A program made the position numbers and the translations under genes. Below, piece after piece: positions 19,469 to 27,615 of a stretch of 64,000 nt of DNA. The DNA is taken from assembly GCA_019241645.1 (NCBI GenBank), contig JAFAWQ010000047.1, positions 1 through 64,000 on the forward strand, read 5' to 3'. The notes below the pieces were generated by a model. The model did not search any database and was not told the origin of the DNA. It saw nothing but the letters and a program-made list of their open reading frames with translations. This stretch comes from Alphaproteobacteria bacterium. GTDB taxonomy: Bacteria; Pseudomonadota; Alphaproteobacteria; Micropepsales; Micropepsaceae. Numbering within the stretch: the first letter of the stretch is position 1; every line of letters starts with the position of its first letter.

Positions 19469-22400
19469 CAGACTTCCCGGGCGGACTGCACGCGCCAGAT
19501 TGCGTACGGCATCTCGGGCGTAAGCCGCATGTGCTGGATTTTTCCGCGCCAGATCGAATGCCCGCCGCGCAGCAGGTCTTCGCATTCCAGCGCCTCGTGA
19601 TCCGCGCGGCCCCATTCCCACAACGGAATCTCGAAATCGGCTTCCTGCGGGTTGTGCGGATCGAGGCTGATGGCGACGAGAACGCGATCGTCATGACCAG
19701 GCGCTGTCTTGCCGAAATAGAGAATGTTGTCGTTGAAGGCGTTGTAGAAACTGATGCCCAGATGGGATTGCAGCGCCGGGTGCGCCTTGCGCAAACGGTT
19801 GAACTGGGCGATTTCCGCAATGATATTTCCAGGCGCGTTCCAGTCGCGGACCTTGATCTCGTATTTTTCCGAGTCGAGATATTCTTCCTTGCCGGGAAGC
19901 GGCGCGGATTCGCAAATCTCGTAACCCGAATACATGCCCCACAGGCCTGACAAGGTTGCCGCTAGCGCAGCGCGGATAAGAAATCCCGCGCGCCCCGAGG
20001 CCTGCAGGAAGTGCGGATTGATGTCCGGCGTGTTGACAAAGAAATGCGGCCGGAAAAAATTCGCGACCGGCTCGGTCGTCAGTTCCGTCATGTACTCCAT
20101 GATCTCGCGCTTGTTGTTGCGCCAGATGAAGTAGGTGTAGGATTGCGAGAAGCCGAGCTTGGCCAGGTGATACATGATCTTCGGCCGGGTGAACGCCTCC
20201 GAAAGGAAGATGACGTCCGGATGCTGGCCGCGGATATCAGCGATCAGCCACTGCCAGAATGGGAATGGTTTGGTGTGTGGATTGTCGACGCGGAAAATTT
20301 TGACGCCGTGCCCGATCCAGAACAGCACCACATCACGCAGCGCCAGCCACAAATCCGGCAAGGCGTCGCGCGCATAGAAATCCACATTGACGATGTCCTC
20401 GTATTTCTTCGGCGGATTCTCCGCGTACTTGATCGTGCCATCCGGACGCCAGTCGAACCAGCCTGGATGCTCTTTCAACCACGGATGATCCGGCGATGCC
20501 TGCACGGCGAAGTCGAGCGCGATCTCCAGTCCGTGCTCGTGTGCGACGGCGACCAGCTTCCGGAAATCCTGGATTGTTCCCAGCTGGGGATGAATTGCAT
20601 CATGCCCGCCCGCTTCCGAGCCGATCGCATAGACGCTGCCCGGATCGGCCGCTTCCGCCTTCAATGAATTGTTGCGGCCTTTGCGATTGGTTTTACCCAC
20701 GGGATGAATGGGCGGGAAATAGAGAACATCGAAGCCCATGTCGCGAATGGCGGGCAGACGCTTCATGACATCGCGAAACGTCCCGTGGCGCGCAGACTTC
20801 CGGCTCTCGGATCGGGGAAAGAGTTCATACCAGCTGGAGAACTGCGCCTGCAGACGCTCCACGTCGATGACATAGGTCTTGCTGCGGGCCTTGAAGCGGC
20901 ACGGGTCGGCGCGACGCATCATCTCGACGGTTTCTGGCGCAATTAAGAGCGCCGCACGATCGTTCGCGCAAAGCGCATCGAACCCGCGCAGGATCGCGGC
21001 GAGCCCCCGCTTCTCCACGCCGCCCGATTGCTGCGCGGCATCCTGCAGCATCTGCTGGCCCTCGCGAAGTTCCAGCGTGAGATCGAGACCGGCATCGCGT
21101 TTGCGATGGAGATCGCGCAGGAAAGTGCCGTAGCGATCGATCCCCGCCTCCACCGCAAATTCGTGCCGCCCGATGCGCTCTGGTGGCACCACCGCGCTCC
21201 AGCGGTCATTCGAGTGAAGCTGCATTCGCACGCGCTTCCACCCGTCTTCGTCCTCGGCGCGGACATGGACCTCCGCCGCAATCACCGGGTGGCCGTCGGT
21301 GAAAATGTCGGCGGCGATCGCGATCTGTTCGCCAACCACCGCTTTGGCTGCGAACGCGCCATCGTCCACAGCAGGGGACACATTGGCGATGACGACGCGC
21401 GGAGAGTCAGTCGCGGAACCGACGCTTCGCCGTGCGTCGTCGCTCCGGGAGATGACCACCGGCGCGCGCCGGGCGCGAAACACACGCACTTCGCCCGGCC
21501 TCAATCTGCTTCCCTCACCTGTGAATGGCGGCACAGCCTCAAGCCGGTTGAAAGAGCCCAGCCGGCTGAGAAGGTCCTGGCTGGGCTCCACGGCCACAAT
21601 CGGATTGGGATTTACGAGTGCGACGAGCGCTTCTTCGGAAAGGCGCATGTCTGGAGCTTTCGCGCGCAATAGAATGGTCAGCGGCGCTCCTGGCCCCGTC
21701 AGCGATTGCAGCTGGCCGTTGACCCACCGCGTTTCGCAAACGAAGGCGTTCGCGGCGCGTATTGCGGCATCGAGATCGACCGAGTCCCCCTCCGATTCCG
21801 GTTTGGCATAGTTGAGCGGCATCATGATGCCGGTGCCTGTGACGGCAGCCAGCGCAAGGCGGCCGCAACGTTGACGCGACGAGGCGGGCGGGAGTTTCGC
21901 GGAAGATTCGACCTGTGCGATCATCGGCGCCACCCTCGAAAGCGCTTCATACTCTTCGATCAGCCAAGCCGCGCGCCCGTCCCACCAGGGAAGAGAAGAC
22001 AGGGTGAAATCGAAACCGGTCAGCGATGACGCGCGATTCCGCTGCTCGCCTGTCGTATCGGCGATGAACGTCACGCGGTTGGGACCATTATGCGCGGCAG
22101 TGTCCATCAGCGCTTCGCGCACCACGGGCGGGGTCGAACTCGGATGGAGCAGGCGGACGCCACGAACGCCGGCAGTCAACCAGCCCGCAAGTTGCTCTGA
22201 CCACCATGCAACAAGGGGGCCGGCCGCTTGCGAGGGCCGCAAATAAGCGCGGCCCTTTCCCGGGCCGGGATGGCGCGGATCAACCACTTCACCCGGTTCG
22301 CCAGTGCGTCGAATTGCGAAGCTTTCGGGATACCGGGCAACCACCGGGTGACGCAGATCCAGCTCAGCGACGTTCAAATCGATAAACAGAGACAGTCCAC

Positions 22401-22557
22401 GGCTGCCGCATGCCCGCGCCAGCGCGGCGTCGACCCGTTCGCCACTGCTTTCGATAAGGATCGTGTCGAAGCCGAGCCGTTGGACCCGTTCAAGGATCTG
22501 CGATGTTTCGCCGGCCAGTTCAGGGCATCCGATATGGCAGATTCTTAAGGCAGACAT
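19468..22557 (-). CDS. glgE: GlgE maltosyltransferase with long N-terminal extension
   Basis: 1029 residues; a typical GlgE is about 650-700. The C-terminal part, about residues 375-1029, is GlgE: alpha-1,4-glucan:maltose-1-phosphate maltosyltransferase, which extends glucan by maltose units. Motifs there include LYFPPIHPVGKTNRKGRNN, FRVDNPHTKPFPFW with the Asp nucleophile, FLSEAFTRPKIMY, and an N-terminal beta-sandwich region from about 385. The first 370 residues resemble a decayed alpha-amylase barrel: VQRLGFDTILI and LFIDLNVAELDLRHPVVARY line up with region I, but GVRGVRLLHPSS and FIADTTG lack the Asp and Glu expected in regions II and III. First gene of the operon; AGG-type ribosome binding site just upstream. 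Confidence 0.92.
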   Translation of the reverse strand: MSALRICHIGCPELAGETSQILERVQRLGFDTILIESSGERVDAALARACGSRGLSLFIDLNVAELDLRHPVVARYPESFAIRRTGEPGEVVDPRHPGPGKGRAYLRPSQAAGPLVAWWSEQLAGWLTAGVRGVRLLHPSSTPPVVREALMDTAAHNGPNRVTFIADTTGEQRNRASSLTGFDFTLSSLPWWDGRAAWLIEEYEALSRVAPMIAQVESSAKLPPASSRQRCGRLALAAVTGTGIMMPLNYAKPESEGDSVDLDAAIRAANAFVCETRWVNGQLQSLTGPGAPLTILLRAKAPDMRLSEEALVALVNPNPIVAVEPSQDLLSRLGSFNRLEAVPPFTGEGSRLRPGEVRVFRARRAPVVISRSDDARRSVGSATDSPRVVIANVSPAVDDGAFAAKAVVGEQIAIAADIFTDGHPVIAAEVHVRAEDEDGWKRVRMQLHSNDRWSAVVPPERIGRHEFAVEAGIDRYGTFLRDLHRKRDAGLDLTLELREGQQMLQDAAQQSGGVEKRGLAAILRGFDALCANDRAALLIAPETVEMMRRADPCRFKARSKTYVIDVERLQAQFSSWYELFPRSESRKSARHGTFRDVMKRLPAIRDMGFDVLYFPPIHPVGKTNRKGRNNSLKAEAADPGSVYAIGSEAGGHDAIHPQLGTIQDFRKLVAVAHEHGLEIALDFAVQASPDHPWLKEHPGWFDWRPDGTIKYAENPPKKYEDIVNVDFYARDALPDLWLALRDVVLFWIGHGVKIFRVDNPHTKPFPFWQWLIADIRGQHPDVIFLSEAFTRPKIMYHLAKLGFSQSYTYFIWRNNKREIMEYMTELTTEPVANFFRPHFFVNTPDINPHFLQASGRAGFLIRAALAATLSGLWGMYSGYEICESAPLPGKEEYLDSEKYEIKVRDWNAPGNIIAEIAQFNRLRKAHPALQSHLGISFYNAFNDNILYFGKTAPGHDDRVLVAISLDPHNPQEADFEIPLWEWGRADHEALECEDLLRGGHSIWRGKIQHMRLTPEMPYAIWRVQSAREV

Positions 22558-22597
22558 TCCTGACCTCAGCCCGGCCGCGCGAAGCGCGCGAGCCTAG

Positions 22598-22623
22598 AAC
22601 TCCGAAAAATGCTCGCCGGTTCC
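22598..22623 (-). promoter_or_regulatory. Candidate sigma-EcfG-like promoter of the glgE operon
   Basis: On the minus strand GGAAC at 22623-22619 is followed after 17 bases by AGTT at 22601-22598, about 40 bases before the glgE ATG. The EcfG consensus is GGAAC-N16/17-CGTT, so the -35 is perfect and the -10 matches three of four. A short GC hairpin (CGCGC-gaa-GCGCG class) follows in the leader. Weaker than the two perfect sites in this window. Confidence 0.4.
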
Positions 22624-22673
22624 TAACAACGCGCTAAAGGCCAAAGAGAGCGGTTTTAAGGCGAACGCCGCCG

Positions 22674-23210
22674 TTAAGGCGCGCCCCCACCCTTGGGAAG
22701 CTGCTGCGCCATCGACAGGTGTTCCTGCAGAGCCGGCAACGTGTCGGCCGCGAACTTTTTCAGGTCGGCATCCTTGCCGTTCTGCGACTCGCTCGTGAAC
22801 AGCATTACGGCCTGATTGTGGGCCTGGATCTGCTGCTGGGCGTAGAGGGTATCGAAGCTCGCTCCTTTGGCTGCGCGCAACCGGCTCAACATCGCCTTGT
22901 GCTGCGCGTCCAGCGAAGTCGGAATGGCCAGCCCGTGCTTGTTGGCGGCCAATGATTTTAGCGCGTCACTTGTCTTGGTGTGATCCGTTACCATCCGGCT
23001 CGCAAAGGTCTTGGTGTCGGCGCTCGTGGCCTTTGTCTGTGCGAGTTCGCTCGCCTGGATTTCAAATTTGTCACTGATGGCGACCGCCTTGACAAAGCTC
23101 GCATCACCGACCGGCGCCGTACCGGACGACATTGTCGTGCTCGTTTGCGCTAGCGCGGGCAGAGCAAAAACGGTGGCCGATAGGGCGGCCGCGAAAACAG
23201 AGGCGCGCAT
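22674..23210 (-). CDS. Exported DUF4142 (ferritin-like fold) protein
   Basis: 178 residues. A signal peptide ends at ALPALAQ (about residue 22), followed by a helical DUF4142 domain: DASFVKAVAISDKFEIQASE, FASRMVTDHTKTSDALK and a final helix with LPALQEHLSMAQQL. DUF4142 proteins are predicted four-helix, ferritin-like periplasmic proteins of unknown role, often stress-induced. GGAG lies nine bases before the ATG. A perfect EcfG-type promoter 33 bases upstream supports a general-stress role. It is on the same strand as the glgE operon, 117 bases away, so part of the operon may also be read from here. Confidence 0.88.
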   Translation of the reverse strand: MRASVFAAALSATVFALPALAQTSTTMSSGTAPVGDASFVKAVAISDKFEIQASELAQTKATSADTKTFASRMVTDHTKTSDALKSLAANKHGLAIPTSLDAQHKAMLSRLRAAKGASFDTLYAQQQIQAHNQAVMLFTSESQNGKDADLKKFAADTLPALQEHLSMAQQLPKGGGAP

Positions 23211-23242
23211 GAGTTTTCTCCGCTGTTGAAAGACACAATATG

Positions 23243-23267
23243 AACGGATGGCGCGAGGGCACGTTCC
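23243..23267 (-). promoter_or_regulatory. Sigma-EcfG consensus promoter for the DUF4142 gene
   Basis: GGAAC at 23267-23263, 16 bases, then CGTT at 23246-23243 on the minus strand. This is an exact match to the alphaproteobacterial general-stress sigma-EcfG consensus (GGAAC-N16/17-CGTT). The predicted transcript start near 23236 would leave a leader of about 25 bases with a GGAG ribosome binding site before the ATG at 23210. Confidence 0.75.
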
Positions 23268-23285
23268 CTAAGGGGACCCCAGTTC

Positions 23286-24917
23286 CTACCGCGACGTGGC
23301 GTTTTGGTTTCCCTTTAATCCGCCAAGCGTGACGCCGCTGCATTCCTGGCGGTCTTGTCGGTTGCGGGCTGAGTAGGCTTCCGTTGAAAAATCCCGGCGG
23401 GGCAACAGTGCCAGCGCGATCAGCGCCGGAACGAACAGCGCCGCCATGAGAAACCAGCCCTCGTTGAGCGATTGCGCGAAAGCGGCGCGCTGCACCATCG
23501 GCGCAATCATGTGTTTGAGCGTCTCACCGATCGGTCCCATGGCATGGCCGTGAAACATCGCGGTGGGCAGTCCCACCGCGGCAGCTGCATCGGCGTCGCC
23601 GGCCTGCAACCTTTCAATCAGCCGCGAGGCATGGCCGGCGGTGCGCTGCTGTAGAATGGTGTCCACCAGCGCGATGCCGATGGCGCCGCCGAGGTTTCGG
23701 AGGAGATTGAACTGGGCGCTTGCATCTGACCGGTCCCACTGCGGCCAACCCTCCATGGCAAGACGGGTCGAAGGAATGATGCAGAACATGATTCCGGCGC
23801 CCCGCAAAATCTGCGGGACCACCAGCCCTGCGAAATCCGTATGGATTGTGCAAAAGCCGTCGGCAACCAGACCGGCGGCGAACATCGTGTAGCCAAGAGC
23901 CGCCATGGCACGGCCGCTGATGCGGCATTCCAGCAAGGCTGCGACCGGGGCCGAAACGAGCTGCGCCAGCCCAGCGACGATCATGATTTCGCCGATCTCG
24001 AGCGCCGTATGCTTGCGGACGAAGCCCAGGAACAGCGGGAGCAGATACACAGACCCGAATAGCCCTATGCCAAGAATGAAGCTTAAGAAACATGCCGCCG
24101 AGAAGCCGCGATCCTTGTACCGGCGCAATTCCAGAAACGGACGGCGCCGTGTCAGGCATTGATGCACGGCCAGCGCGAACGAGACCGGGCAAACAATCAG
24201 CAGAGTGTTCACGAACGGTCCGGTCCAGTGGCGGTGCGGCGCTTCCTTCAGCAGCAGTTCGAGACTGGCCAGGAAGACGGCGGCGAGAAGGACGGTGAGG
24301 AAATCGATGTCGGTGAGCGCTCGGAGGTTGGCCCGGCCGCTGGGAACAAGAACCGCCACCATGCCGCCGAACAGCGCGCCCGGAATCACATTGACCAAAA
24401 AGATGGCGTGCCAGCTGTACGTCTGGGTGAGGAAGCCGCCGAACGCGGGCCCCACGGTCGGCGCGATCATGGCGAATGTGCCGGCGATTACGGTGGCCAG
24501 CGTATGCAGGCGCCGCGGAAACAGCTCGAAGATCGCGGTAAAGACGGCCGGGATAAGCGCGCCGCCGAAAAACCCCTGCACGGTGCGGAACGCGACGAGT
24601 TCGGCAAAGTTGGTGCTCATTGCGCAGCCGATGCTCGCCAACGTGAAGGCGAAGGTGGCGCCGGCGAAAAGCCAGCGCACGGTTAGCGCGCGCGTCATGA
24701 ATCCCGTCAGCGGTATGCCGACAATCTCCGCCATCAAATAGCTTGTCTGAATCCAGCTGAGCCGGTCCTGCGAAATATTCAGCGCTGCGCCGATGTTGGG
24801 GAACGAACTCGCCACCACCTGGATGTCGAGGATCGCCATGAACATGCCGATGCACATGGCGATAAAGCCAAGCCAGGTAAGAATGCTAACCGGCTGTTCC
24901 TCCGAAGGAGGAGTCAC
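23286..24917 (-). CDS. DHA2 (14-TM) MFS efflux transporter, EmrB/QacA-like
   Basis: 543 residues from GTG 24917, with about 14 membrane segments. It starts with FIAMCIGMFMAILDIQVV, where the D in transmembrane segment 1 is the DHA2/EmrB motif, followed by LSWIQTSYLMAEI and the motif-A/C-like GFFGGALIPAVF. DHA2 proteins are proton-driven exporters of amphipathic molecules. It is the last gene of the type III polyketide synthase operon and starts on a GTGA overlap with the AlkB-like gene. An export role for the operon's product is therefore a reasonable inference. No EmrA-type adaptor is next to it. An open extension upstream lies within the AlkB-like gene and was rejected. Confidence 0.88.
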   Translation of the reverse strand: MTPPSEEQPVSILTWLGFIAMCIGMFMAILDIQVVASSFPNIGAALNISQDRLSWIQTSYLMAEIVGIPLTGFMTRALTVRWLFAGATFAFTLASIGCAMSTNFAELVAFRTVQGFFGGALIPAVFTAIFELFPRRLHTLATVIAGTFAMIAPTVGPAFGGFLTQTYSWHAIFLVNVIPGALFGGMVAVLVPSGRANLRALTDIDFLTVLLAAVFLASLELLLKEAPHRHWTGPFVNTLLIVCPVSFALAVHQCLTRRRPFLELRRYKDRGFSAACFLSFILGIGLFGSVYLLPLFLGFVRKHTALEIGEIMIVAGLAQLVSAPVAALLECRISGRAMAALGYTMFAAGLVADGFCTIHTDFAGLVVPQILRGAGIMFCIIPSTRLAMEGWPQWDRSDASAQFNLLRNLGGAIGIALVDTILQQRTAGHASRLIERLQAGDADAAAAVGLPTAMFHGHAMGPIGETLKHMIAPMVQRAAFAQSLNEGWFLMAALFVPALIALALLPRRDFSTEAYSARNRQDRQECSGVTLGGLKGNQNATSR

Positions 24918-25969
24918 GAGACTGCAGCGACGCGCCGAACGTCCATGTTGCAGGCGCAATCGCCGGAAAGGGTCGAAATGTTGGCGAGCCGGCGATGCAT
25001 GACACGACGCCATAGTGGGGGAATCAGCGCCAGCATGATGGCCCCTGCGTATCCGCCAGGCAACTCCGGCGCAGCCGCCGTAAGACGCAATCCTTCATAG
25101 GGCATTGCCGGTGCGCGATGGTGATGACTGTGCCGACCCATGTTGAAAAGCAGTAGATTGGCTGCACCGGAACAATTCCAGCTGAATTGGTCGCCCATGG
25201 GTTCCCGGGGACCGCGCAGCATGCCGTAATGCGCCACGTAATTGAACAGCTCGAGCACAATTATGGCGACAGCACTCTCGGCCGCCAGGAACGCCATCGC
25301 ACGTGCCGCGCAAAAAACATAGACAGCGATGTAAAGCAAAGCCGTAATTGCGATATCCTGGAACACGCGATTGCGAACGATCGAAACGGCCGCGTTTCGG
25401 GCCCGGTGCTGTTCAAATCGCCAAGCATAGACTACCTGCCAAACCAGCGTGCGCCACAAGAACGCGTAGAAGCTTTCGCCGTAGCGCGCAGTCGAAGGGT
25501 CACGCAAGGTCGCTACGAAGCGATGATGCCCGTAAATATGCGCTAAACGGAAGTGGCGATAGCTCATTCCGGTCAGCATGAGCGCGCCAAGCCAGCGCTG
25601 CCATGCGCCACGGCTATGCACCATTTCGTGCGCGGCCAGCGCGCCGAACACACCGGTGCAGACGCCGGTTGCAGCGGCGAGACCGACAAACCCAAAGGTG
25701 CTCGCATCCTGGAACGCCACCTCAAACAGCGCCCAAAGGATCGCCATCAATTGAAGTGGAATGTAGAGCGCCGGTAGCAACCGCTCCGCTGCAACCTCGC
25801 CGGCGCCAACATCGGAATAAGGGATTTCGTGCGCGATCAGCAGCGACAGAAGCAGCGCCGGTACGAGCGCCGAGGGTGCGAAACTCGATAGTCTGTAGAG
25901 CAAAGGGACTGACGCAAGGAACACGAAAGGTCCGGCAAACCGCAGCTGTGTCTGTGCAAGAATCGTCAC
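24914..25969 (-). CDS. AlkB-type diiron membrane monooxygenase
   Basis: 351 residues, multi-spanning. The alkane-monooxygenase histidine boxes are present in order: HEMVHS, HIYGHHRFVATLRDPS, NYVAHYGMLRGP and RHSHHHRAPAMPYEGLR. These bind the two irons of membrane hydroxylases and desaturases. AlkB inserts oxygen at terminal or subterminal carbons. The position in a polyketide synthase operon rather than an alkane regulon suggests hydroxylation of a long-chain phenolic or pyrone product; that substrate is inferred. The start is GTG, overlapping the methyltransferase stop as GTGA. No rubredoxin gene is nearby, so electrons would come from elsewhere. Plain alkane hydroxylase remains possible. 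Confidence 0.88.
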   Translation of the reverse strand: MTILAQTQLRFAGPFVFLASVPLLYRLSSFAPSALVPALLLSLLIAHEIPYSDVGAGEVAAERLLPALYIPLQLMAILWALFEVAFQDASTFGFVGLAAATGVCTGVFGALAAHEMVHSRGAWQRWLGALMLTGMSYRHFRLAHIYGHHRFVATLRDPSTARYGESFYAFLWRTLVWQVVYAWRFEQHRARNAAVSIVRNRVFQDIAITALLYIAVYVFCAARAMAFLAAESAVAIIVLELFNYVAHYGMLRGPREPMGDQFSWNCSGAANLLLFNMGRHSHHHRAPAMPYEGLRLTAAAPELPGGYAGAIMLALIPPLWRRVMHRRLANISTLSGDCACNMDVRRVAAVS

Positions 25970-26463
25970 AGCGCGCGACGCGATGCCAACCCGCGCTCCT
26001 CCTCGCGAATGCGCCAGAACAGCAGCAACGCGTTCAAAAGCGAAAACGCTGCCGCGACCCGGACTTCACCGAACACCAATGGCAACACTGCAATCTCGCC
26101 AGTGACCACAATGTAATTCGGGTGCCGCACGAAACGGTAGGGTCCTCGCCGAACCAGCGGCGCACCTTCCACCGTGATGATCCGCGTCGTCCAGTATGGA
26201 CCGAGCGACAACATCGTCCAGACGCGACCAACTTCCAGCACGACATAACCGGCCAGCGGCAGCCAGTAGAGGGGTGTGGGATGCGGCAGCGCCGTGGCGA
26301 TTGTCACCAGCCATGCGCCGTGAAGAATGACGAACAACGGATAGTGTTCGCGGCCAATCTCCACGCCGCCCCGCGTCAGCAGCGCGCGCGTGTTGCGCTC
26401 GGCATACACGAGCTCGCCCAGGCGCTGAATGACAACCAGCGCAAGAATGAGGTACGCGCTCAC
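25966..26463 (-). CDS. Isoprenylcysteine carboxyl methyltransferase-like membrane enzyme
   Basis: 165 residues, about four to five membrane segments. The C-terminal half has the ICMT/phospholipid-methyltransferase signature: LVRRGPYRFVRHPNYIVVTG, then the E-rich end RIREEERGL, which forms the SAM pocket in this family. The GTG start overlaps the polyketide synthase stop as GTGA. In actinobacterial and other phenolic-lipid operons an ICMT-like enzyme next to a type III synthase O-methylates the alkylresorcinol (for example SrsB of Streptomyces griseus); the same role is likely here. Confidence 0.87.
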   Translation of the reverse strand: MSAYLILALVVIQRLGELVYAERNTRALLTRGGVEIGREHYPLFVILHGAWLVTIATALPHPTPLYWLPLAGYVVLEVGRVWTMLSLGPYWTTRIITVEGAPLVRRGPYRFVRHPNYIVVTGEIAVLPLVFGEVRVAAAFSLLNALLLFWRIREEERGLASRRAL

Positions 26464-27503
26464 GCACCTTCCAGCATCAGAAAAGCGGCGGAGAATCCAG
26501 GGCCCAGCGCGCTCATTAGCGTGCGGCCCACCACTCCGCGGCTCCGCATCCGGTTCAACACGAAGAGAGCGGTCACCGCGGACATGTTGCCGTAGTCGCG
26601 CAACACCGCCCGGCTGTCCTCCAATGCGCCTGTGGCGAGGTCCAGCGAAGCCTCAAGTGCATCCAGTACCTTGGCGCCGCCAGGATGACAGGCAAAGCCT
26701 TCTATACTGTCCAGCGGAATATCGTTCTTGCGCAAAAAACCGGCCGCGATAGCGCGGAAGTCGCTCGCCACCAGAGAGGGGATGCTTTGCGCGAAGAGCG
26801 CCTTCAGCCCGTCTTCCTCCACTTCCCAACCCATGACATCCAGCGAATTGGGCCATGTGTAACCTCCGTTTGCGCCAAATTCCGGCCCTGTGCCGGAGGT
26901 CGAGATAATCGCTCCTGCTGCCCCATCACCGAACAAAGCCGCCGCCACGATATTGCTCTTGGAGACATCGTCCTTGCGGAAGGTGAGCGCGCAGAGCTCG
27001 ACAACGAGAAACAGAACACGCGAGCCGGGCATGGCGCGAGCAAGATCGGCGGCCCGTGCCAACCCCGAGACGCCGCCCGCACAGCCAAATCCGAAAATCG
27101 GCAAGCGCGCCACATCGCGGCGCAGCATCATTCGCTCGATCAGCAGTGCATCGAGGCTGGGTGTCGCGATGCCCGTGGTGGAGGCAATCACCACCACGTC
27201 GATGTCCTCCTTCTCGAGACCGGCTTCCGCCAGGCAGTCCAGAGTCACCTTTTCCAGAAGATCGACTGCATTCTTCAGATAGAGCTCGGTCCGTTCCTTC
27301 CAGCCATGGGCCCGCGTGTACCAATCGATCGGCACGCAGGAATACCGCGTGTCTATGCCTGTATTGTCGAACACCGCGAGGAGGCGGAGGATCTCCGGAT
27401 GCTCCTCGAAAAGAATGGCCGCACGGCGCCCAGCCTCGCGCTGATCCACCGGATAGGGTGGAACCGCCGTCTTCAGGGCGTTGAGGCGCGGTTGTCCGGG
27501 CAT
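26460..27503 (-). CDS. Type III polyketide synthase (alkylresorcinol/alkylpyrone synthase-like)
   Basis: 347 residues from ATG 27503, with GGAG a few bases upstream. The thiolase-fold catalytic triad is intact: Cys in FGFGCAGGVSG, His in FACHPGGAKV and Asn in LRDYGNMSAVTALFV. C-terminal GPGFSAAFLMLEG is typical of the chalcone synthase superfamily. Such bacterial enzymes condense a fatty acyl starter with malonyl-CoA to make alkylresorcinols or alkylpyrones. It is the first gene of the four-gene operon with the methyltransferase, AlkB-type oxygenase and exporter. Chain length and product cannot be read from the sequence. Confidence 0.93.
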   Translation of the reverse strand: MPGQPRLNALKTAVPPYPVDQREAGRRAAILFEEHPEILRLLAVFDNTGIDTRYSCVPIDWYTRAHGWKERTELYLKNAVDLLEKVTLDCLAEAGLEKEDIDVVVIASTTGIATPSLDALLIERMMLRRDVARLPIFGFGCAGGVSGLARAADLARAMPGSRVLFLVVELCALTFRKDDVSKSNIVAAALFGDGAAGAIISTSGTGPEFGANGGYTWPNSLDVMGWEVEEDGLKALFAQSIPSLVASDFRAIAAGFLRKNDIPLDSIEGFACHPGGAKVLDALEASLDLATGALEDSRAVLRDYGNMSAVTALFVLNRMRSRGVVGRTLMSALGPGFSAAFLMLEGA

Positions 27504-27529
27504 GCTCTCCTGCTTCCCGCGTGGCAAAC

Positions 27530-27555
27530 GACGCGAGTTCGCAATGCGTTATTCC
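27530..27555 (-). promoter_or_regulatory. ECF-type promoter candidate of the polyketide operon
   Basis: On the minus strand GGAATAA (27555-27549), 15 bases, then CGTC (27533-27530), 26 bases before the polyketide synthase ATG. The same GGAATAA-N15-CGTC pattern is found exactly upstream of the ECF sigma gene (54687-54712) and divergently beside it (54754-54779), which suggests a shared sigma factor. It differs from the EcfG -35 GGAAC. Confidence 0.6.
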
Positions 27556-27615
27556 ATGAAGACTTTTGGAACGCTAATCTGAACCGGCACTGAACCCCGG
27601 ATCAGGATCACTCAA

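Noticed and set aside
27568-27594. GGAAC before the PLP lyase gene as an EcfG promoter.
   Set aside because: The bases at 16-17 nt spacing (ACTG/CTGA) do not fit the -10.
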